DNA of 64,000 nt from Stutzerimonas stutzeri (GCF_038561965.1 NZ_CP139348.1:1426001-1490000), one strand, 5' to 3'. Numbered from the stretch's first letter, positions 1-9,197 are shown. Notes: generated by a model not told the origin, from the sequence alone. Made by a program: numbers and translations.

Positions 1-25
1 TATTCAATAACAGAAGCGCCGCCGA

Positions 26-532
26 CTACCTTGCATTTCCTTCTTGTTCGCTCTGTTCAATCCGTGTCTTTAGCAGCGCGATAGAGTGCTGGCTGAAAAC
101 CTGAATTCCATTGCGTTCCAAAAGTTCTGTGGTAACTCCGCGGCCTGGGATCTTTGTGCCTGTGAATGTGCCGTCGTAGATTGTCGAGCTGCCGCACGAA
201 GGGCTCGACTCAGCCAGAATTGCATACTCTATTCCATGCTTCTGGCAGAACTGGAGTGTCAGCTTGGCTCCGTTCAAAAAGTAGTCAGTGACATCAATTC
301 CGTCATTTCCAATAACCAGCGAACCCTGATCCAGGACGTCTTTTCCCGTACCTTGCACAATTTCAGCTGGGGCTCTCGGTGTGGGCAGGCCTGACGCGAC
401 TTCAGGACAATAGCGGACGATTTCGAAATGGCTATCCAGCCAGTCCCTGTTCTCGTCGGCAATGCTCAGGCAGCCGCCGTTGTACCTTACGTTTTCTCCG
501 GCGAGGCATGAGCTGACTAGTATTTTTCTCAT
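26..532 (-). CDS. DUF523 family protein
   Basis: A 168-residue cytosolic protein of the DUF523 (YbbK-like) family, whose biochemical role is not settled. The family signatures are visible: an N-terminal SSCLAGENVRYNGG segment, YCPEVASGLPTPR around residue 41, and an ESSPSCG motif near residue 108. These conserved cysteines and charged residues suggest a metal or thiol site, which is inference. Length fits the family. The start is the ATG at 530-532. It is transcribed leftward and its 3' end lies close to the window edge. No operon partner is evident; the next gene on this strand starts 910 bases upstream. Confidence 0.85.
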   Translation of the reverse strand: MRKILVSSCLAGENVRYNGGCLSIADENRDWLDSHFEIVRYCPEVASGLPTPRAPAEIVQGTGKDVLDQGSLVIGNDGIDVTDYFLNGAKLTLQFCQKHGIEYAILAESSPSCGSSTIYDGTFTGTKIPGRGVTTELLERNGIQVFSQHSIALLKTRIEQSEQEGNAR

Positions 533-754
533 TATGTTTCCCGGTTATAGGCTGTGATTGCCGTCAGGCTGAGCGAACGCGATGAAAAGGCCGAATGTTG
601 GCAACATGGCTATACGAGTCGATCAGTTCAAACATATTCGCTGGAGAAATGGTTTCGGCTTTCATGGGCTACCCGTTGGTTAGGCCGGCGTAAGGATGCG
701 TTACGCCAGCTGTCAATAGATCCTCAGGAGCGGCTTCATGTTGGCTTGACGTAC

Positions 755-1441
755 TTATTTTGACGGCCCGATCACGCTGTCCATATGTATATAGTCGAAG
801 TCGGTAACGTCTTTCAGCTTGATCGGTGCTTGAGCCGTAAACCTAGTCCAGGTTTCCTTGAATTTCTCGTCGCCGCCTTCGGCATCCTGATTGATGTTCT
901 CTCTAGTCAGCATCTTTCTGGTCAGTAGATTTATGCTGGTTGTCCGTTCAATAAGTGGTCCGCGATTTTGACTGTCGTCGTAACCGATCAATTCGAAATC
1001 GGAATTCTGATAGCGAAAGGTGTAAGACCAATAGCCATATCGGCCATGGCCGTAATTAATAAACAGATTGCCTTTGTTTATGTTGATGCTCAGCTCTGGC
1101 GCAAAATAGACACCGCCGTCTTCGTTCTCGGAGGAAAAGCAATCGAGGTTTTTCAGGGCTGGTTCGTATGTGCCGTTATTGTCGAAGACAATGACGATGC
1201 CCCGGCGGTTACGGTCCAGTGTGCCGCGGTACTCATGATCAATAAAGTTCGCGCTATCCGTTCCTTTGATGAGCAATACGTAATCCGTTTTGCCGTCTTT
1301 GTTCAGGTCGCCTTCGATTGTCTCTGCGACCACATACCCGGCGGGGACCAAATCGGACGGCGACTTCGCGATTATCGGTGCTGCGTGCCCTACGGCCGAC
1401 GTTCCAAGTACCAGTAAGGCCAAGAGGGCTACTTTATTCAT
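755..1441 (-). CDS. Predicted exported protein of unknown function
   Basis: A 228-residue protein with a clear Sec signal peptide (hydrophobic MNKVALLALLVLGTSAVGHA, probable cleavage after the AHA-like site near residue 21). The segment EGDLNKDGKTDYVLLIKG (about residues 43-60) looks like a calcium-binding FG-GAP/VCBS-type repeat (DxNxDGxxD pattern), so a beta-propeller-like periplasmic protein is possible. The rest is beta-rich and aromatic (GHGRYGYWSYTFRYQ). I do not recognise a named family and assign no function. It stands alone, with 222 gene-free bases before the DUF523 gene downstream. Confidence 0.75.
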   Translation of the reverse strand: MNKVALLALLVLGTSAVGHAAPIIAKSPSDLVPAGYVVAETIEGDLNKDGKTDYVLLIKGTDSANFIDHEYRGTLDRNRRGIVIVFDNNGTYEPALKNLDCFSSENEDGGVYFAPELSININKGNLFINYGHGRYGYWSYTFRYQNSDFELIGYDDSQNRGPLIERTTSINLLTRKMLTRENINQDAEGGDEKFKETWTRFTAQAPIKLKDVTDFDYIHMDSVIGPSK

Positions 1442-1546
1442 TCAAAGGCTCGTTAATTTCTATACGGGAGTAGTGTGCGTGCCTGGAGACTCATATGTTC
1501 GGCCCTGCCTGCCGGCCACGCGGGCTAGTCATGTTCCGGTATTTCA

Positions 1547-2083
1547 TCAAGCCTCGAGCAAGACGGTGCGAATAAAGTCCGTTTTAGCATCCGTATAGGC
1601 GTCCCGGTCTTTGGGGTGCGCTGCCGCTAGCGCCTTTTTCAGTGCGGCATACCTGGCGGCGAGCGCTGGACTGGCCCTTAGGGCGTCGCGAAATCTAAGT
1701 CGTTCATGCCAGACACAACTGTCATGGACGACAAGATGAAGATGATGGGTCCGGTGCCCGTCTGCCCAGCGCATGAACCACTTTCGATCTGATAGAGAGT
1801 CGTTGAACTCGGAAGACGTGGTGTAGCCGGATTGGCACAGCGGTAGCGCAAGCCGTTCGGCCGTTGCGATGGATTGAACGCCAGCAAGCATGTCGATGAT
1901 GGGCTTGGCACTGAGGCCGGGGACCGCGGTACTGCCAATGTGCTGGATCTCTTGGAAGGTGTCAGGAAAGAGAGACAGGAGTCGGTCACGCTCCAGGTCG
2001 TACGCCCGAGGCCAGGAGGCTTGATAAGCGTGCAGCTTTACCTCTTCATGGATGGCCGCCAGCAGCGACTCTTCTTCGGTCAT
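1547..2083 (-). CDS. GrpB family nucleotidyltransferase-like protein
   Basis: A 178-residue GrpB/UPF0157 family protein, which has a nucleotidyltransferase fold. Seen directly: QEIQHIGSTAVPGLSAKPIIDMLAGV (family GSTAVPG...KPIIDI signature, about residues 47-70), and HHLHLVVHDSCVWHERLRFRDALRA (family HLHV...W..L.FRDYLR signature). The family is often fused to or near acetyltransferases and CoaE, but its exact role is unknown. The reading frame stays open upstream to 2512; I place the start at the ATG at 2081-2083, because it overlaps the stop of the upstream GFA gene by one base (TGATG) and the sequence before it has no family similarity. Translational coupling to that gene is likely. Confidence 0.85.
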   Translation of the reverse strand: MTEEESLLAAIHEEVKLHAYQASWPRAYDLERDRLLSLFPDTFQEIQHIGSTAVPGLSAKPIIDMLAGVQSIATAERLALPLCQSGYTTSSEFNDSLSDRKWFMRWADGHRTHHLHLVVHDSCVWHERLRFRDALRASPALAARYAALKKALAAAHPKDRDAYTDAKTDFIRTVLLEA

Positions 2084-2493
2084 CACGCGTTCTCTGCGAA
2101 GCCCTGGCTGCAGTCGTCGAGCCTGTGCCACGGGGCTTTGGATTGCAGATGGATGTGCTTTTGCTTCGGCGATACAAAGGCCGTGTCCAAGGTGCCCAGC
2201 GCAATCGAAATCCAATCGGAATACTCGCCATGTTCTTTCGCCCAGAACAGCGAAGCACCGCAGCGAGTGCAGAATTGGCGTACTACCGATTCGGATGACC
2301 GAAAGGCGATGATGTGCTCCATGCCCGTGCAAATGCGAAGGTCGGCGCGGGGCACGCTCGCATAACTGGCGAATGCCGCTCCATGGCTTTTCCTGCACTG
2401 AACACAATGACAGTGGCTGAGTGCCTTCGGCGGTGTGAGCGTTTCGTATCGAACCGCGCCGCACAGGCAGCTTCCTTGGAAAGACTCGGTCAA
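2083..2493 (-). CDS. GFA/CENP-V family zinc-binding enzyme-like protein
   Basis: A 136-residue protein of the glutathione-dependent formaldehyde-activating (GFA)/CENP-V family. The zinc ligands are all present: CLCG (about residues 9-12), CHCVQC (28-33) and CTRCG (75-79). Members bind two zinc ions; some were reported to speed formaldehyde-glutathione adduct formation, but most are uncharacterised. It is the first gene of a probable two-gene unit with the GrpB-like gene, whose start overlaps its stop. The start at 2493 is the only ATG that keeps the full first cysteine motif. Confidence 0.88.
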   Translation of the reverse strand: MTESFQGSCLCGAVRYETLTPPKALSHCHCVQCRKSHGAAFASYASVPRADLRICTGMEHIIAFRSSESVVRQFCTRCGASLFWAKEHGEYSDWISIALGTLDTAFVSPKQKHIHLQSKAPWHRLDDCSQGFAENA

Positions 2494-2595
2494 TCTGTGG
2501 CGCTCCGTTCAAGCTGGGTGGCGGTACGGCGTGGCCCGATTCTGTAGCGGCCCGTTCTGCTCACGCGCACAGAGTGGCCAGCCGTCGAGCTTGGC

Positions 2596-3099
2596 TCAAT
2601 CAAGCAGCGTCGTCTCTTGCTTGAAAATGCGAAAGCCGCGCGCCTGGTAGTTTGCCAGTGCTGCCGGATGATCCAGGGTGCAGGTATGTACCCATATGCG
2701 CTGGGTCTCAGGCCAGGCCCAGGCGCTTTCGATTGCATGACTCAACAGTGGCCCGCCGAAGCCTCTGCCCAGAAATTGCGGCGCCAGGCCAAAGTAGCGA
2801 ATCTCCACGCTGAAATCGTCCGCTTGATGCAGCTCGTAATAGCCGGCGATGGCGCCTTTGTAATAGGCAACCCATGTTCGATGGTCCGGTTGTTCGACTA
2901 GCGTCTGCCAGTCCGCGATGGCCCATGTATCCAGATCACTCCATCCCCATTGCTGCCCCACCAGCTGGTACAGGAAACGGTTGAGTTCGGGCTGGGGCAC
3001 TTCGCACTCGATGATCTGAAGTTCGGCAGGCAGCGGCTTGGGCCGGAGTTCATTTGCCGACGTCATATCGAGGTAGTACGTGGTACATGCGCTGTTCAT
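2596..3099 (-). CDS. GNAT family N-acetyltransferase
   Basis: A 167-residue Gcn5-related N-acetyltransferase. The acetyl-CoA pyrophosphate loop is visible as FLGRGFGGPLL (Q/R-x-x-G-x-G pattern, about residues 108-118), preceded by the beta-4 strand SVEIRYFGLAP and followed by HPAALANYQARGF, the usual C-terminal NPxAxxxYxxxGF element. The substrate cannot be read from sequence. The start may be ATG 3099 or the internal MTSANELRP ATG eleven residues later. It is a single gene, convergent with nothing, 60 bases downstream of the histidine kinase 3' end. Confidence 0.85.
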   Translation of the reverse strand: MNSACTTYYLDMTSANELRPKPLPAELQIIECEVPQPELNRFLYQLVGQQWGWSDLDTWAIADWQTLVEQPDHRTWVAYYKGAIAGYYELHQADDFSVEIRYFGLAPQFLGRGFGGPLLSHAIESAWAWPETQRIWVHTCTLDHPAALANYQARGFRIFKQETTLLD

Positions 3100-3162
3100 C
3101 TGGGCCTCCGTAGATGCGGTGGCTCAGCCTAACACCAGAAGATGGCACGACAGAAAGGGCGA

Positions 3163-4863
3163 CTATCCAAACCTGCAGGTAACCGTGGCGGCGCCATCGA
3201 TCGCCTCGCGCAACGCTGTTGCCAGGTCTTCGAGGCGGTAAGGTTTGGCCAGCACATGCACACCTACTGCCGCCGCCGATTGTTGCGCGGCTTCGGCGTA
3301 GCCACTGGTGAGCAGCACGGGAACGCCCAGCGCGCGAGTGCCAATCTCGCGTGCGAGCTCAACGCCGTTCATGCCGCCGGGCATCATCACGTCGGAGAAT
3401 ACGATGTCCACCTTGCACCCGTTCGCCAGCGCGCTCAGGGCTTCGGTGGCGCTGCCGGCATGGGTGACGCGATAGCCGAGATGCTCAAGCATCTCGCCAA
3501 CCAGGGCGGCCACTTCCTCGTCGTCGTCCACCAGCAGGACGCTGCCCATAGCCGCATCGGTGCTGTCGTCCGCGTCACGCTCGACTTCGTCAGGCAATGC
3601 CGGAATTTCCTCGGCGCGCGGTAGCAGCAGGATCACGCTGGTGCCTTTTCCGCATTCGCTTTCGATCCATACGGTGCCGCCCGACTGCCGGGCAAAACCA
3701 TAGACCTGAGCGAGGCCGAGGCCAGAGCCCTTGCCGATTTCCTTGGTGGTGAAGAAAGGATCGAACACGCGGGTGCGTACATCGGCTGGTATGCCGGTAC
3801 CGGTGTCGGTCACGGCCAGACGGACGAAGTCTCCACGACGGCCGAGCACCTTTTCATCGGGCGCGTTGCAGGCCTGCAGCAGTACCGAGCCGCCCATGGG
3901 CATGGCGTCGCGGGCGTTGACCGCCAGGTTGAGGATCACCAGTTCCAGCTCGCCCGGATCGACCTGCACCGGCCACAGATCTGGCGCGAATTGCTGGTGA
4001 ACATGCACATCGCCGCGCAGGCTGCGGTCGAGCATTTCGCGCATCTGACTGATGCGCCGGGCCAGGTCCACGGGTTCGGGGGCCAGCGACTGGCGCCTGG
4101 AGAATGCCAGCAGCTGACGGGTCAGCGCCGAGCCGCGCTGCGCTGCCTGACGCATGCCATCCATCAGACGCTTGCGGCGCTCCGGGTCGGCGCGGCGGTC
4201 GAGCATGTCGAGGCCGCCGGTAATGACCATGAGCAGATTGTTGAAATCGTGGGCAATGCCGCCAGTGAGCTGGCCGATGGCCTCGATCTTCTGCGTCTGG
4301 CGCAGGGTTTCCTCGATATGCGCGCGTTCGGCCATCTGGGTGCGCAATTCGAGGTTGGTTTCTTCCAGTTCGCTGGTTCGTTCGACGACCAGCGCTTCGA
4401 GCTCCTGCGAGGCCCGTTCGCGTGCTTCCAGCAGCGTTCGGACTTCGTACTGCCGGTGCCGCCCACGTAACGCGGCCTTTACCGCACTGGTCAGGGTGAT
4501 GCTCTGTACGGGACGCTCCAGCAGAGAGACGTTGCGCAACGCAGCGACCATGCGCTGGCGCCACGCGGCGACTGCCGGCTGCTGATGCTTGCTGGTCAGC
4601 ACCACGAAGGGAAAGTCGGACCAGGCCGGTTGTTGCTCGACCCAGGCGGCAAGCCCTTCGAGATCTTGGCCAAACAGCCCTTCTTCGGCAATGAACACCG
4701 CGTCCGCGTCGGTTTCCGCACGCTGCAGCACTTCGTCGACGCTGTGACACACAACGGCTTCCATGCCGCTGCGACTGAGCAGCTCGGCCGAGGCGGGACC
4801 GTCACGGCCGATGGGGGCATAGACGACTACGATGGGGCTATCTCGCTTAGTGGGGGTCGTCAT
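3163..4863 (-). CDS. Hybrid sensor histidine kinase/response regulator (KaiC partner)
   Basis: A 566-residue cytosolic hybrid kinase without membrane segments. Order: an N-terminal receiver-like domain (residues 10-120) in which the usual phosphoacceptor Asp is replaced (ADAVFIAEEG), so it is probably a pseudo-receiver; a coiled coil (about 140-190) rich in Glu and Leu; a HisKA dimerisation domain with GGIAHDFNN (His near 205); a HATPase domain with DPFFTTKEIGKGSGLGL; and a C-terminal receiver with DDDEE near 445 and the acceptor in FSDVMMPGG near 489. Its start overlaps the 3' end of the kaiC-like gene by 17 bases, so both are co-translated. It probably signals the nucleotide or phosphorylation state of that ATPase; this is inference from gene order. 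Confidence 0.9.
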   Translation of the reverse strand: MTTPTKRDSPIVVVYAPIGRDGPASAELLSRSGMEAVVCHSVDEVLQRAETDADAVFIAEEGLFGQDLEGLAAWVEQQPAWSDFPFVVLTSKHQQPAVAAWRQRMVAALRNVSLLERPVQSITLTSAVKAALRGRHRQYEVRTLLEARERASQELEALVVERTSELEETNLELRTQMAERAHIEETLRQTQKIEAIGQLTGGIAHDFNNLLMVITGGLDMLDRRADPERRKRLMDGMRQAAQRGSALTRQLLAFSRRQSLAPEPVDLARRISQMREMLDRSLRGDVHVHQQFAPDLWPVQVDPGELELVILNLAVNARDAMPMGGSVLLQACNAPDEKVLGRRGDFVRLAVTDTGTGIPADVRTRVFDPFFTTKEIGKGSGLGLAQVYGFARQSGGTVWIESECGKGTSVILLLPRAEEIPALPDEVERDADDSTDAAMGSVLLVDDDEEVAALVGEMLEHLGYRVTHAGSATEALSALANGCKVDIVFSDVMMPGGMNGVELAREIGTRALGVPVLLTSGYAEAAQQSAAAVGVHVLAKPYRLEDLATALREAIDGAATVTCRFG

Positions 4864-6373
4864 GCTCGTCTGTCAGTAGATAAGTCGCATCACCGGTGTA
4901 TTCCGGTGTGCCCGATAGAATGCCGTTGAAGTGACTCAAAGGCGGCCCTACCTGGATCCCATCAGCGCTGAGGCGATATTCCCTGATGGTGTTTTCGTGC
5001 CGGCCGCTGCGCTTTTTCACCACCGAAAGCGCTCGGCGAACCACCCCCGAGTGCTCGAAATAGCGCTGCATGATAACCGCATCGCTGAGGTAGCTGATGT
5101 CGATGGGCGTATCCATCGGGCCGACCAGGCCATGCTGGGCCAATACCATGATGCTGATAACGCCTTTTTGTCCCAGGTAGCTAAGCAGTTCATGCATCTG
5201 CAGAATCAGGAACTTGCCGTCCGGCATCGCGTGCATGTAACCGTTGAGGCTGTCGAGCACGACCAGCTTGGCGCCTAGCTCCTCGACGCTGTCACGGACC
5301 GCAGCGGTGAATTGACCAGGCGACAGCTCGGCAGGGTCGACCTGTTGCAGGTGCAGCAGGCCCTGGTCGAGCCATGGCTGCAGGTCAAGCCCGAGCGCCC
5401 GCCCGCGGGCCAGCAGGGTGCCGATGTTTTCGTCGAATACGAAGAAGGCGACCTGCTCGCCGCGCTGACAGGCGGCGTAGGCATAGCTCAGCGCCAGTGA
5501 TGATTTGCCGACCCCGGCGGCGCCGACCAGCAGTGCGTTGGTACCGCGCTCCAGCCCACCGCCCAGCATCTTGTCCAGCGCCTCATTGCCCGAGGATGCT
5601 GATTCGCCGATGGACGGGGAATGGTGCTCCGACGCAATCAGGCGAGGGTAGATCTGCAGGCCGCCTTTCCGGATGACGAAGTCGTGGTAGCCACCTCGGA
5701 ACTGGATGCCGCGCATCTTGATCACGCGCAGGCGCCGGCGTTCGGCACCGTAATCGATGGCCAGTTGTTCGAGCATGACCACGCCGTGGGAGATGGAATG
5801 CAGCTGCAGGTCGCCACTCTCGGAAGTCTGGTCATCCAGCAGAATCACCGTGCAGTTGCGCGAGGTGAAGAAGTGCTTGAACGCCAGCACCTGCCGCCGA
5901 TAGCGCAGCGGGCTCTGCGCCAGCAGGCGCATCTCGGAAAGGCTGTCGAAGATCACTCGCGTCGGGTTGGTTTCGCTGACGCGGTCGAATACCTGCTGGG
6001 TGGTTTCGCTCAGCTCCATTTCCGCTGGGTGCAGTACGGTCAGCTCGAGCTCCGGGTCGAGGCTGGTTTCCGGTGGGATCAGCTCGAAAACATCGATGCC
6101 CTCGAGCGTCCAGCCGTGACGCTTGGCCACCAGCTCCAACTCGGCTTTGGTTTCGGAGAGGGTTACGTAGAGGACGCGCTCGCCCGAACGCACGCCTTCG
6201 AGCAGAAACTGCAAGGCCATGGTGGTTTTGCCGGAACCTGGGCTGCCCTCATAAAGGTACATGCGGTTGGGGTCCAGGCCGCCGCCCAGAATGTCGTCCA
6301 GCCCCTTGCTGCCGGTAGAAATGCGAGGGGCTTCATCGTTCGTTTGGAAGGAAGGATTATTGAAATCGGTCAT
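4847..6373 (-). CDS. KaiC-like double-domain RecA/ATPase
   Basis: A 508-residue protein with two tandem KaiC domains. Walker A motifs are GSPGSGKT (43-50) and GAAGVGKS (284-291). The length and two-domain build match cyanobacterial KaiC. At the place of the KaiC CII phosphorylation pair Ser431-Thr432, this protein has Ser427-Tyr428 (context DISYLSDAV). No KaiA or KaiB gene is nearby. I start at ATG 6371-6373, preceded by a good ribosome binding site (AAGGAG, 6 bases away); the frame is open to 6574, but that extension has no family similarity. It forms an operon with the overlapping hybrid kinase. In heterotrophic bacteria such KaiC proteins are linked to stress or environmental signalling rather than proven clocks. 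Confidence 0.92.
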   Translation of the reverse strand: MTDFNNPSFQTNDEAPRISTGSKGLDDILGGGLDPNRMYLYEGSPGSGKTTMALQFLLEGVRSGERVLYVTLSETKAELELVAKRHGWTLEGIDVFELIPPETSLDPELELTVLHPAEMELSETTQQVFDRVSETNPTRVIFDSLSEMRLLAQSPLRYRRQVLAFKHFFTSRNCTVILLDDQTSESGDLQLHSISHGVVMLEQLAIDYGAERRRLRVIKMRGIQFRGGYHDFVIRKGGLQIYPRLIASEHHSPSIGESASSGNEALDKMLGGGLERGTNALLVGAAGVGKSSLALSYAYAACQRGEQVAFFVFDENIGTLLARGRALGLDLQPWLDQGLLHLQQVDPAELSPGQFTAAVRDSVEELGAKLVVLDSLNGYMHAMPDGKFLILQMHELLSYLGQKGVISIMVLAQHGLVGPMDTPIDISYLSDAVIMQRYFEHSGVVRRALSVVKKRSGRHENTIREYRLSADGIQVGPPLSHFNGILSGTPEYTGDATYLLTDEHDDPH

Positions 6374-6806
6374 TCCGTTCTCCTTAGCGCAGACTCCGCT
6401 GCGTGCTTGTTCCCGCGCTACATCTAGTTCGTGCTGACGAAGCTGGCGTGGGAACACGCCCGTTTTGCCGTCAAGGCAGGTCGGGCCGGAAGCCGCTCGA
6501 TTCGCTGCCAAATTGGCTGTCATTGCACGCTGAAGGCGTGGGTCCGACAAGCGATGACCGAGCGGCGCAGTCACTTAATCCGACTCGTCTGACGTCCGCC
6601 CGTTCCGCCTGAGCGCTTTTTCGCTCTGCGGCTCGGGCGCCGCTTTCGCACCGTATAGGTGGCTGCGAGTGCATGGCAGGCGCCGTTTCGCTTGTTTGTT
6701 GGCCATGCTTGCAGCCGTATTTCGGCGCAACAGACTGCAACCATTCACCCTTGGATCGCACGGCGGGCTGGCCCATGATCAGCCTTTGCCTTCGCGGGTT
6801 GCCTGC
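6374..6806. other. Gene-free divergent region between kaiC-like and ABC1 kinase genes
   Basis: About 430 bases separate the divergent kaiC-like and ABC1 genes. The ribosome binding site of kaiC lies at its left edge. Open frames on both strands run through it, but none shows family similarity or a convincing start. I saw no clear terminator hairpin or repeat. It must hold both promoters, yet I could not pick convincing -35/-10 boxes by eye. Confidence 0.5.
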
Positions 6807-8114
6807 ATGTCTCGATTCTCTCGTCCATCGGCTTCGGCGCTGGGCCGCTTTCTGCAACTGGGCGGCACCGGTGCGCGCATTGCTGGCAACCTGCTGGTGC
6901 AGCGCATCACGCCGGGCAAGGCGCGCATCGACTGGGAACCGGTTGGCGATCTGCTGGGTGATGCGCTTGGGCAGATGAAAGGCCCGGTGCTGAAACTTGG
7001 GCAACAGGCCTCGCAATGGCAGGACCTGTTGCCCGAGCCAATCAGCGCTGCCCTGGCGCGCTTGCAGAACCAGGTGCCTTCGCTGCCATTCGATGCGCTG
7101 GAAGCCAACCTGCAGCGCCTGTACGACGGCAAGCTTTACGAACTGTTCGATTCGATCGAGCCCGAGCCGGCCGCAGCAGCCTCGCTGGGACAGGTGCACC
7201 GCGCTCGGGATCGCCAGGGCAGGGCGCTGATCATGAAGGTCCAGTACCCCGGCATCCGCGCCATCTGCGATGCCGATCTGCGTCAGTTGCGTCGCTTGAT
7301 GCCGTTGGGGCGATTGTTCGGGACGCCGCCCGCGCGTCTTGATGCCGTCTACATCGAGCTGCAACGGGCCATTGCCGAGGAACTCGACTACGACGCCGAG
7401 CGCGCCAATCTCGAAGCCTTCCGCGAGCACTTCGAAAGCTGGCCGGGCATCCGCATACCCTATGCCGCGGGCGAACTTTGCAGGCCCGGTGTGCTGGTGC
7501 AGGAAGACCTGCCGGGCCGCTCCATGGCCGAGGTCGATCAGGCCACGGCGGAAGTGCGCCAGCGCCTGGCCGAAACCCTCTGCCAATGGCTGGCCGAGCA
7601 GGCATTCGGGCTGCAACGGCTGCATACCGACCCGCATCCCGGCAACCTCGCCTGGACCGCGAGCGGCGAACTGGTGGTCTACGATTTCGGCAGCGTGCTG
7701 CGCCTGGAACCACGGCTGCTGACCGGCTACGTGCAGATATTCGAAGCGCTGCGTGGCACTTCCAGCGAGGCGCTGGAGCCGGGTTTTCAGGCCCTGGGCG
7801 GGCGCCAACCAGGGAGCACGGCGCCGCACGGGCTGTATCGAAGCATCCACCTGATGCTGCACCCGTTGCTGCAACCCGGCGCGCAATGGGATTTCCGCGA
7901 GGCGGCGCTGCATCAACGGCTGTCCGAGCTGTTCCCCTTGATGATGTCCGCACTCGGCAGCCTGCAACCGGCTTCCGGCACCTTGCTGATCAATCGCACC
8001 CTGGAAGGCCATTACTGGAACCTCTACCGGCTCGGCGCCTGCCTGCCCATCGCCGACCTGCTTGCCGAACATATCGCGCGTTGGCGCAGCGAAGCGGGCG
8101 TTCGCCGGCCATAA
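6807..8114 (+). CDS. ABC1/UbiB-family atypical kinase
   Basis: A 435-residue ABC1 (ADCK/UbiB) family atypical protein kinase-like ATPase. Seen: the KxGQ motif (KLGQ, residues 63-66), the alanine-rich nucleotide loop AAAASLGQVHRA near 110, the conserved EELDYDAERAN, the catalytic HTDPHPGNL near 273-281 and the metal-binding DFG (VYDFGSV). Family members support ubiquinone synthesis or lipid homeostasis, and the substrate here is unknown. No C-terminal membrane segment like that of E. coli UbiB is obvious. The frame is open back to 6669; I prefer ATG 6807, where family similarity begins, though its ribosome binding site is weak. The downstream SDR gene starts 17 bases after the stop, so the two probably form an operon. 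Confidence 0.88.
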   Translation: MSRFSRPSASALGRFLQLGGTGARIAGNLLVQRITPGKARIDWEPVGDLLGDALGQMKGPVLKLGQQASQWQDLLPEPISAALARLQNQVPSLPFDALEANLQRLYDGKLYELFDSIEPEPAAAASLGQVHRARDRQGRALIMKVQYPGIRAICDADLRQLRRLMPLGRLFGTPPARLDAVYIELQRAIAEELDYDAERANLEAFREHFESWPGIRIPYAAGELCRPGVLVQEDLPGRSMAEVDQATAEVRQRLAETLCQWLAEQAFGLQRLHTDPHPGNLAWTASGELVVYDFGSVLRLEPRLLTGYVQIFEALRGTSSEALEPGFQALGGRQPGSTAPHGLYRSIHLMLHPLLQPGAQWDFREAALHQRLSELFPLMMSALGSLQPASGTLLINRTLEGHYWNLYRLGACLPIADLLAEHIARWRSEAGVRRP

Positions 8115-8131
8115 ACCTGCTGGAGATCGTT

Positions 8132-8833
8132 ATGCCGTTGGAATCATTTCCCGAAGGGTTTCGCGCGCTGGTCATCGGTGCATCCGGTGGCATCGGCGCC
8201 GCACTGGTCGATGCCTTGCGCAGCGATCCGCGCTGCGCGTCGGTCATCGCCCTGAGCCGCTCGTCAGAGCCGGCGCTCGACCTGACCGATCCCGCCAGCA
8301 TCGAACAAGCCGCGACCAGCGTGGCGGAGCAGGGGCCGTTTCACCTGATCATCAACGCCGCGGGCGTGCTGCACGGTGGCGACTTCATGCCAGAGAAGCG
8401 CCTGGCCGATCTCAACCAGGCGCAGTTGCTCGCCACCTTCCAGATCAACACCTTCGGCCCGGCCATGCTGCTGCGTCACTTCAGCGACCTGCTCGACCGC
8501 CAGCGCGGCGTGCTCGCCATGCTTTCAGCCAAGGTCGGCAGCATCGGCGACAACCGCCTCGGTGGCTGGTACAGCTACCGCGCCTCCAAGGCCGCGCTGA
8601 ACATGCTGCTCAAGACCGCCTCCATCGAGGTGCGCCGCAGCCAGCCGAATGCGGTGCTCCTTGCGCTGCATCCGGGCACGGTGAACTCGCGGCTGTCGCA
8701 ACCCTTCCGCGGCGCGGAGATCGGCCGACCCGCAGCCGATGCAGCACAGGATCTGTTGCGGGTGATCGATGGCCTGGGGCCGGAGGCCAGCGGTGGGTTT
8801 TATGCGTATAGCGGGGAGGGATTGCCGTGGTAA
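8132..8833 (+). CDS. Short-chain dehydrogenase/reductase (CsgA/C-factor-like)
   Basis: A 233-residue NAD(P)-dependent oxidoreductase of the SDR family. Motifs: Rossmann GASGGIGAAL (residues 17-26), the NAA(G) stabilising motif INAAGVL near 73, an active-site Ser region (MLSAKVGSIGD), and the catalytic YRASK (Tyr149-Lys153). Spacing SxnYxxxK and length fit the C-factor-like subgroup that lacks a long C-terminal substrate lobe. The ATG at 8132 follows a GGAG ribosome binding site. It lies 17 bases after the ABC1 kinase gene, and such pairs are common in Pseudomonas by my recollection. The substrate is unknown. Confidence 0.88.
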   Translation: MPLESFPEGFRALVIGASGGIGAALVDALRSDPRCASVIALSRSSEPALDLTDPASIEQAATSVAEQGPFHLIINAAGVLHGGDFMPEKRLADLNQAQLLATFQINTFGPAMLLRHFSDLLDRQRGVLAMLSAKVGSIGDNRLGGWYSYRASKAALNMLLKTASIEVRRSQPNAVLLALHPGTVNSRLSQPFRGAEIGRPAADAAQDLLRVIDGLGPEASGGFYAYSGEGLPW

Positions 8834-9197
8834 GCAGCCGCGGAGCGGACGGTGACGGACAGCCAGGCTCGATAGGCGTCCTCGTGCCGGCGGACGAAAC
8901 CGCGTAACAAAGGCCCGAGATGCGATTGCGGGCCAAGCAGCCTAGCGCTCATCGCTGCACATTTTTTTTTCACAAATATCCAGCCTGCATGCATCGCCAA
9001 TATTGAGTCATAGATTTTTCAGCCAAGCTTCGCCTGCATATTTAAAAGCACATTCCAGAAGCGCCAGTTCTCTCGGCCGGCGCGGCATTCTCCTCAAGCT
9101 CGCTGCGCACCGACGCCTCGCCCCCATTGTCTATCTTGGTGATAACCGCCCCAGCCATCGCGGGGCGGCAGTGATCACAACAATAAGGATGAGCACG
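8834..9197. other. Gene-free stretch upstream of the broken ggt gene
   Basis: About 360 bases without a supported gene. It contains a run of nine T followed by CACAAA near 8961 and, close to the right edge, an AAGGA ribosome binding site at 9185-9189 that decides the ggt start. The ggt frame is open upstream to 9003, but that extension does not look like a signal peptide. No hairpin or repeat was found. Confidence 0.45.

Noticed and set aside
6471..8072. A 533-codon minus-strand frame across the ABC1 kinase gene
   Set aside because: Its product is low-complexity, Gln/Arg/Ala-rich and without motifs, while the plus strand encodes a full ABC1 kinase; it is a high-GC shadow frame.
8834..9197. 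A longer N terminus for the gamma-glutamyltransferase from 9003
   Set aside because: The extension is not signal-peptide-like, whereas the ATG at 9198 has a ribosome binding site and starts a good signal peptide.
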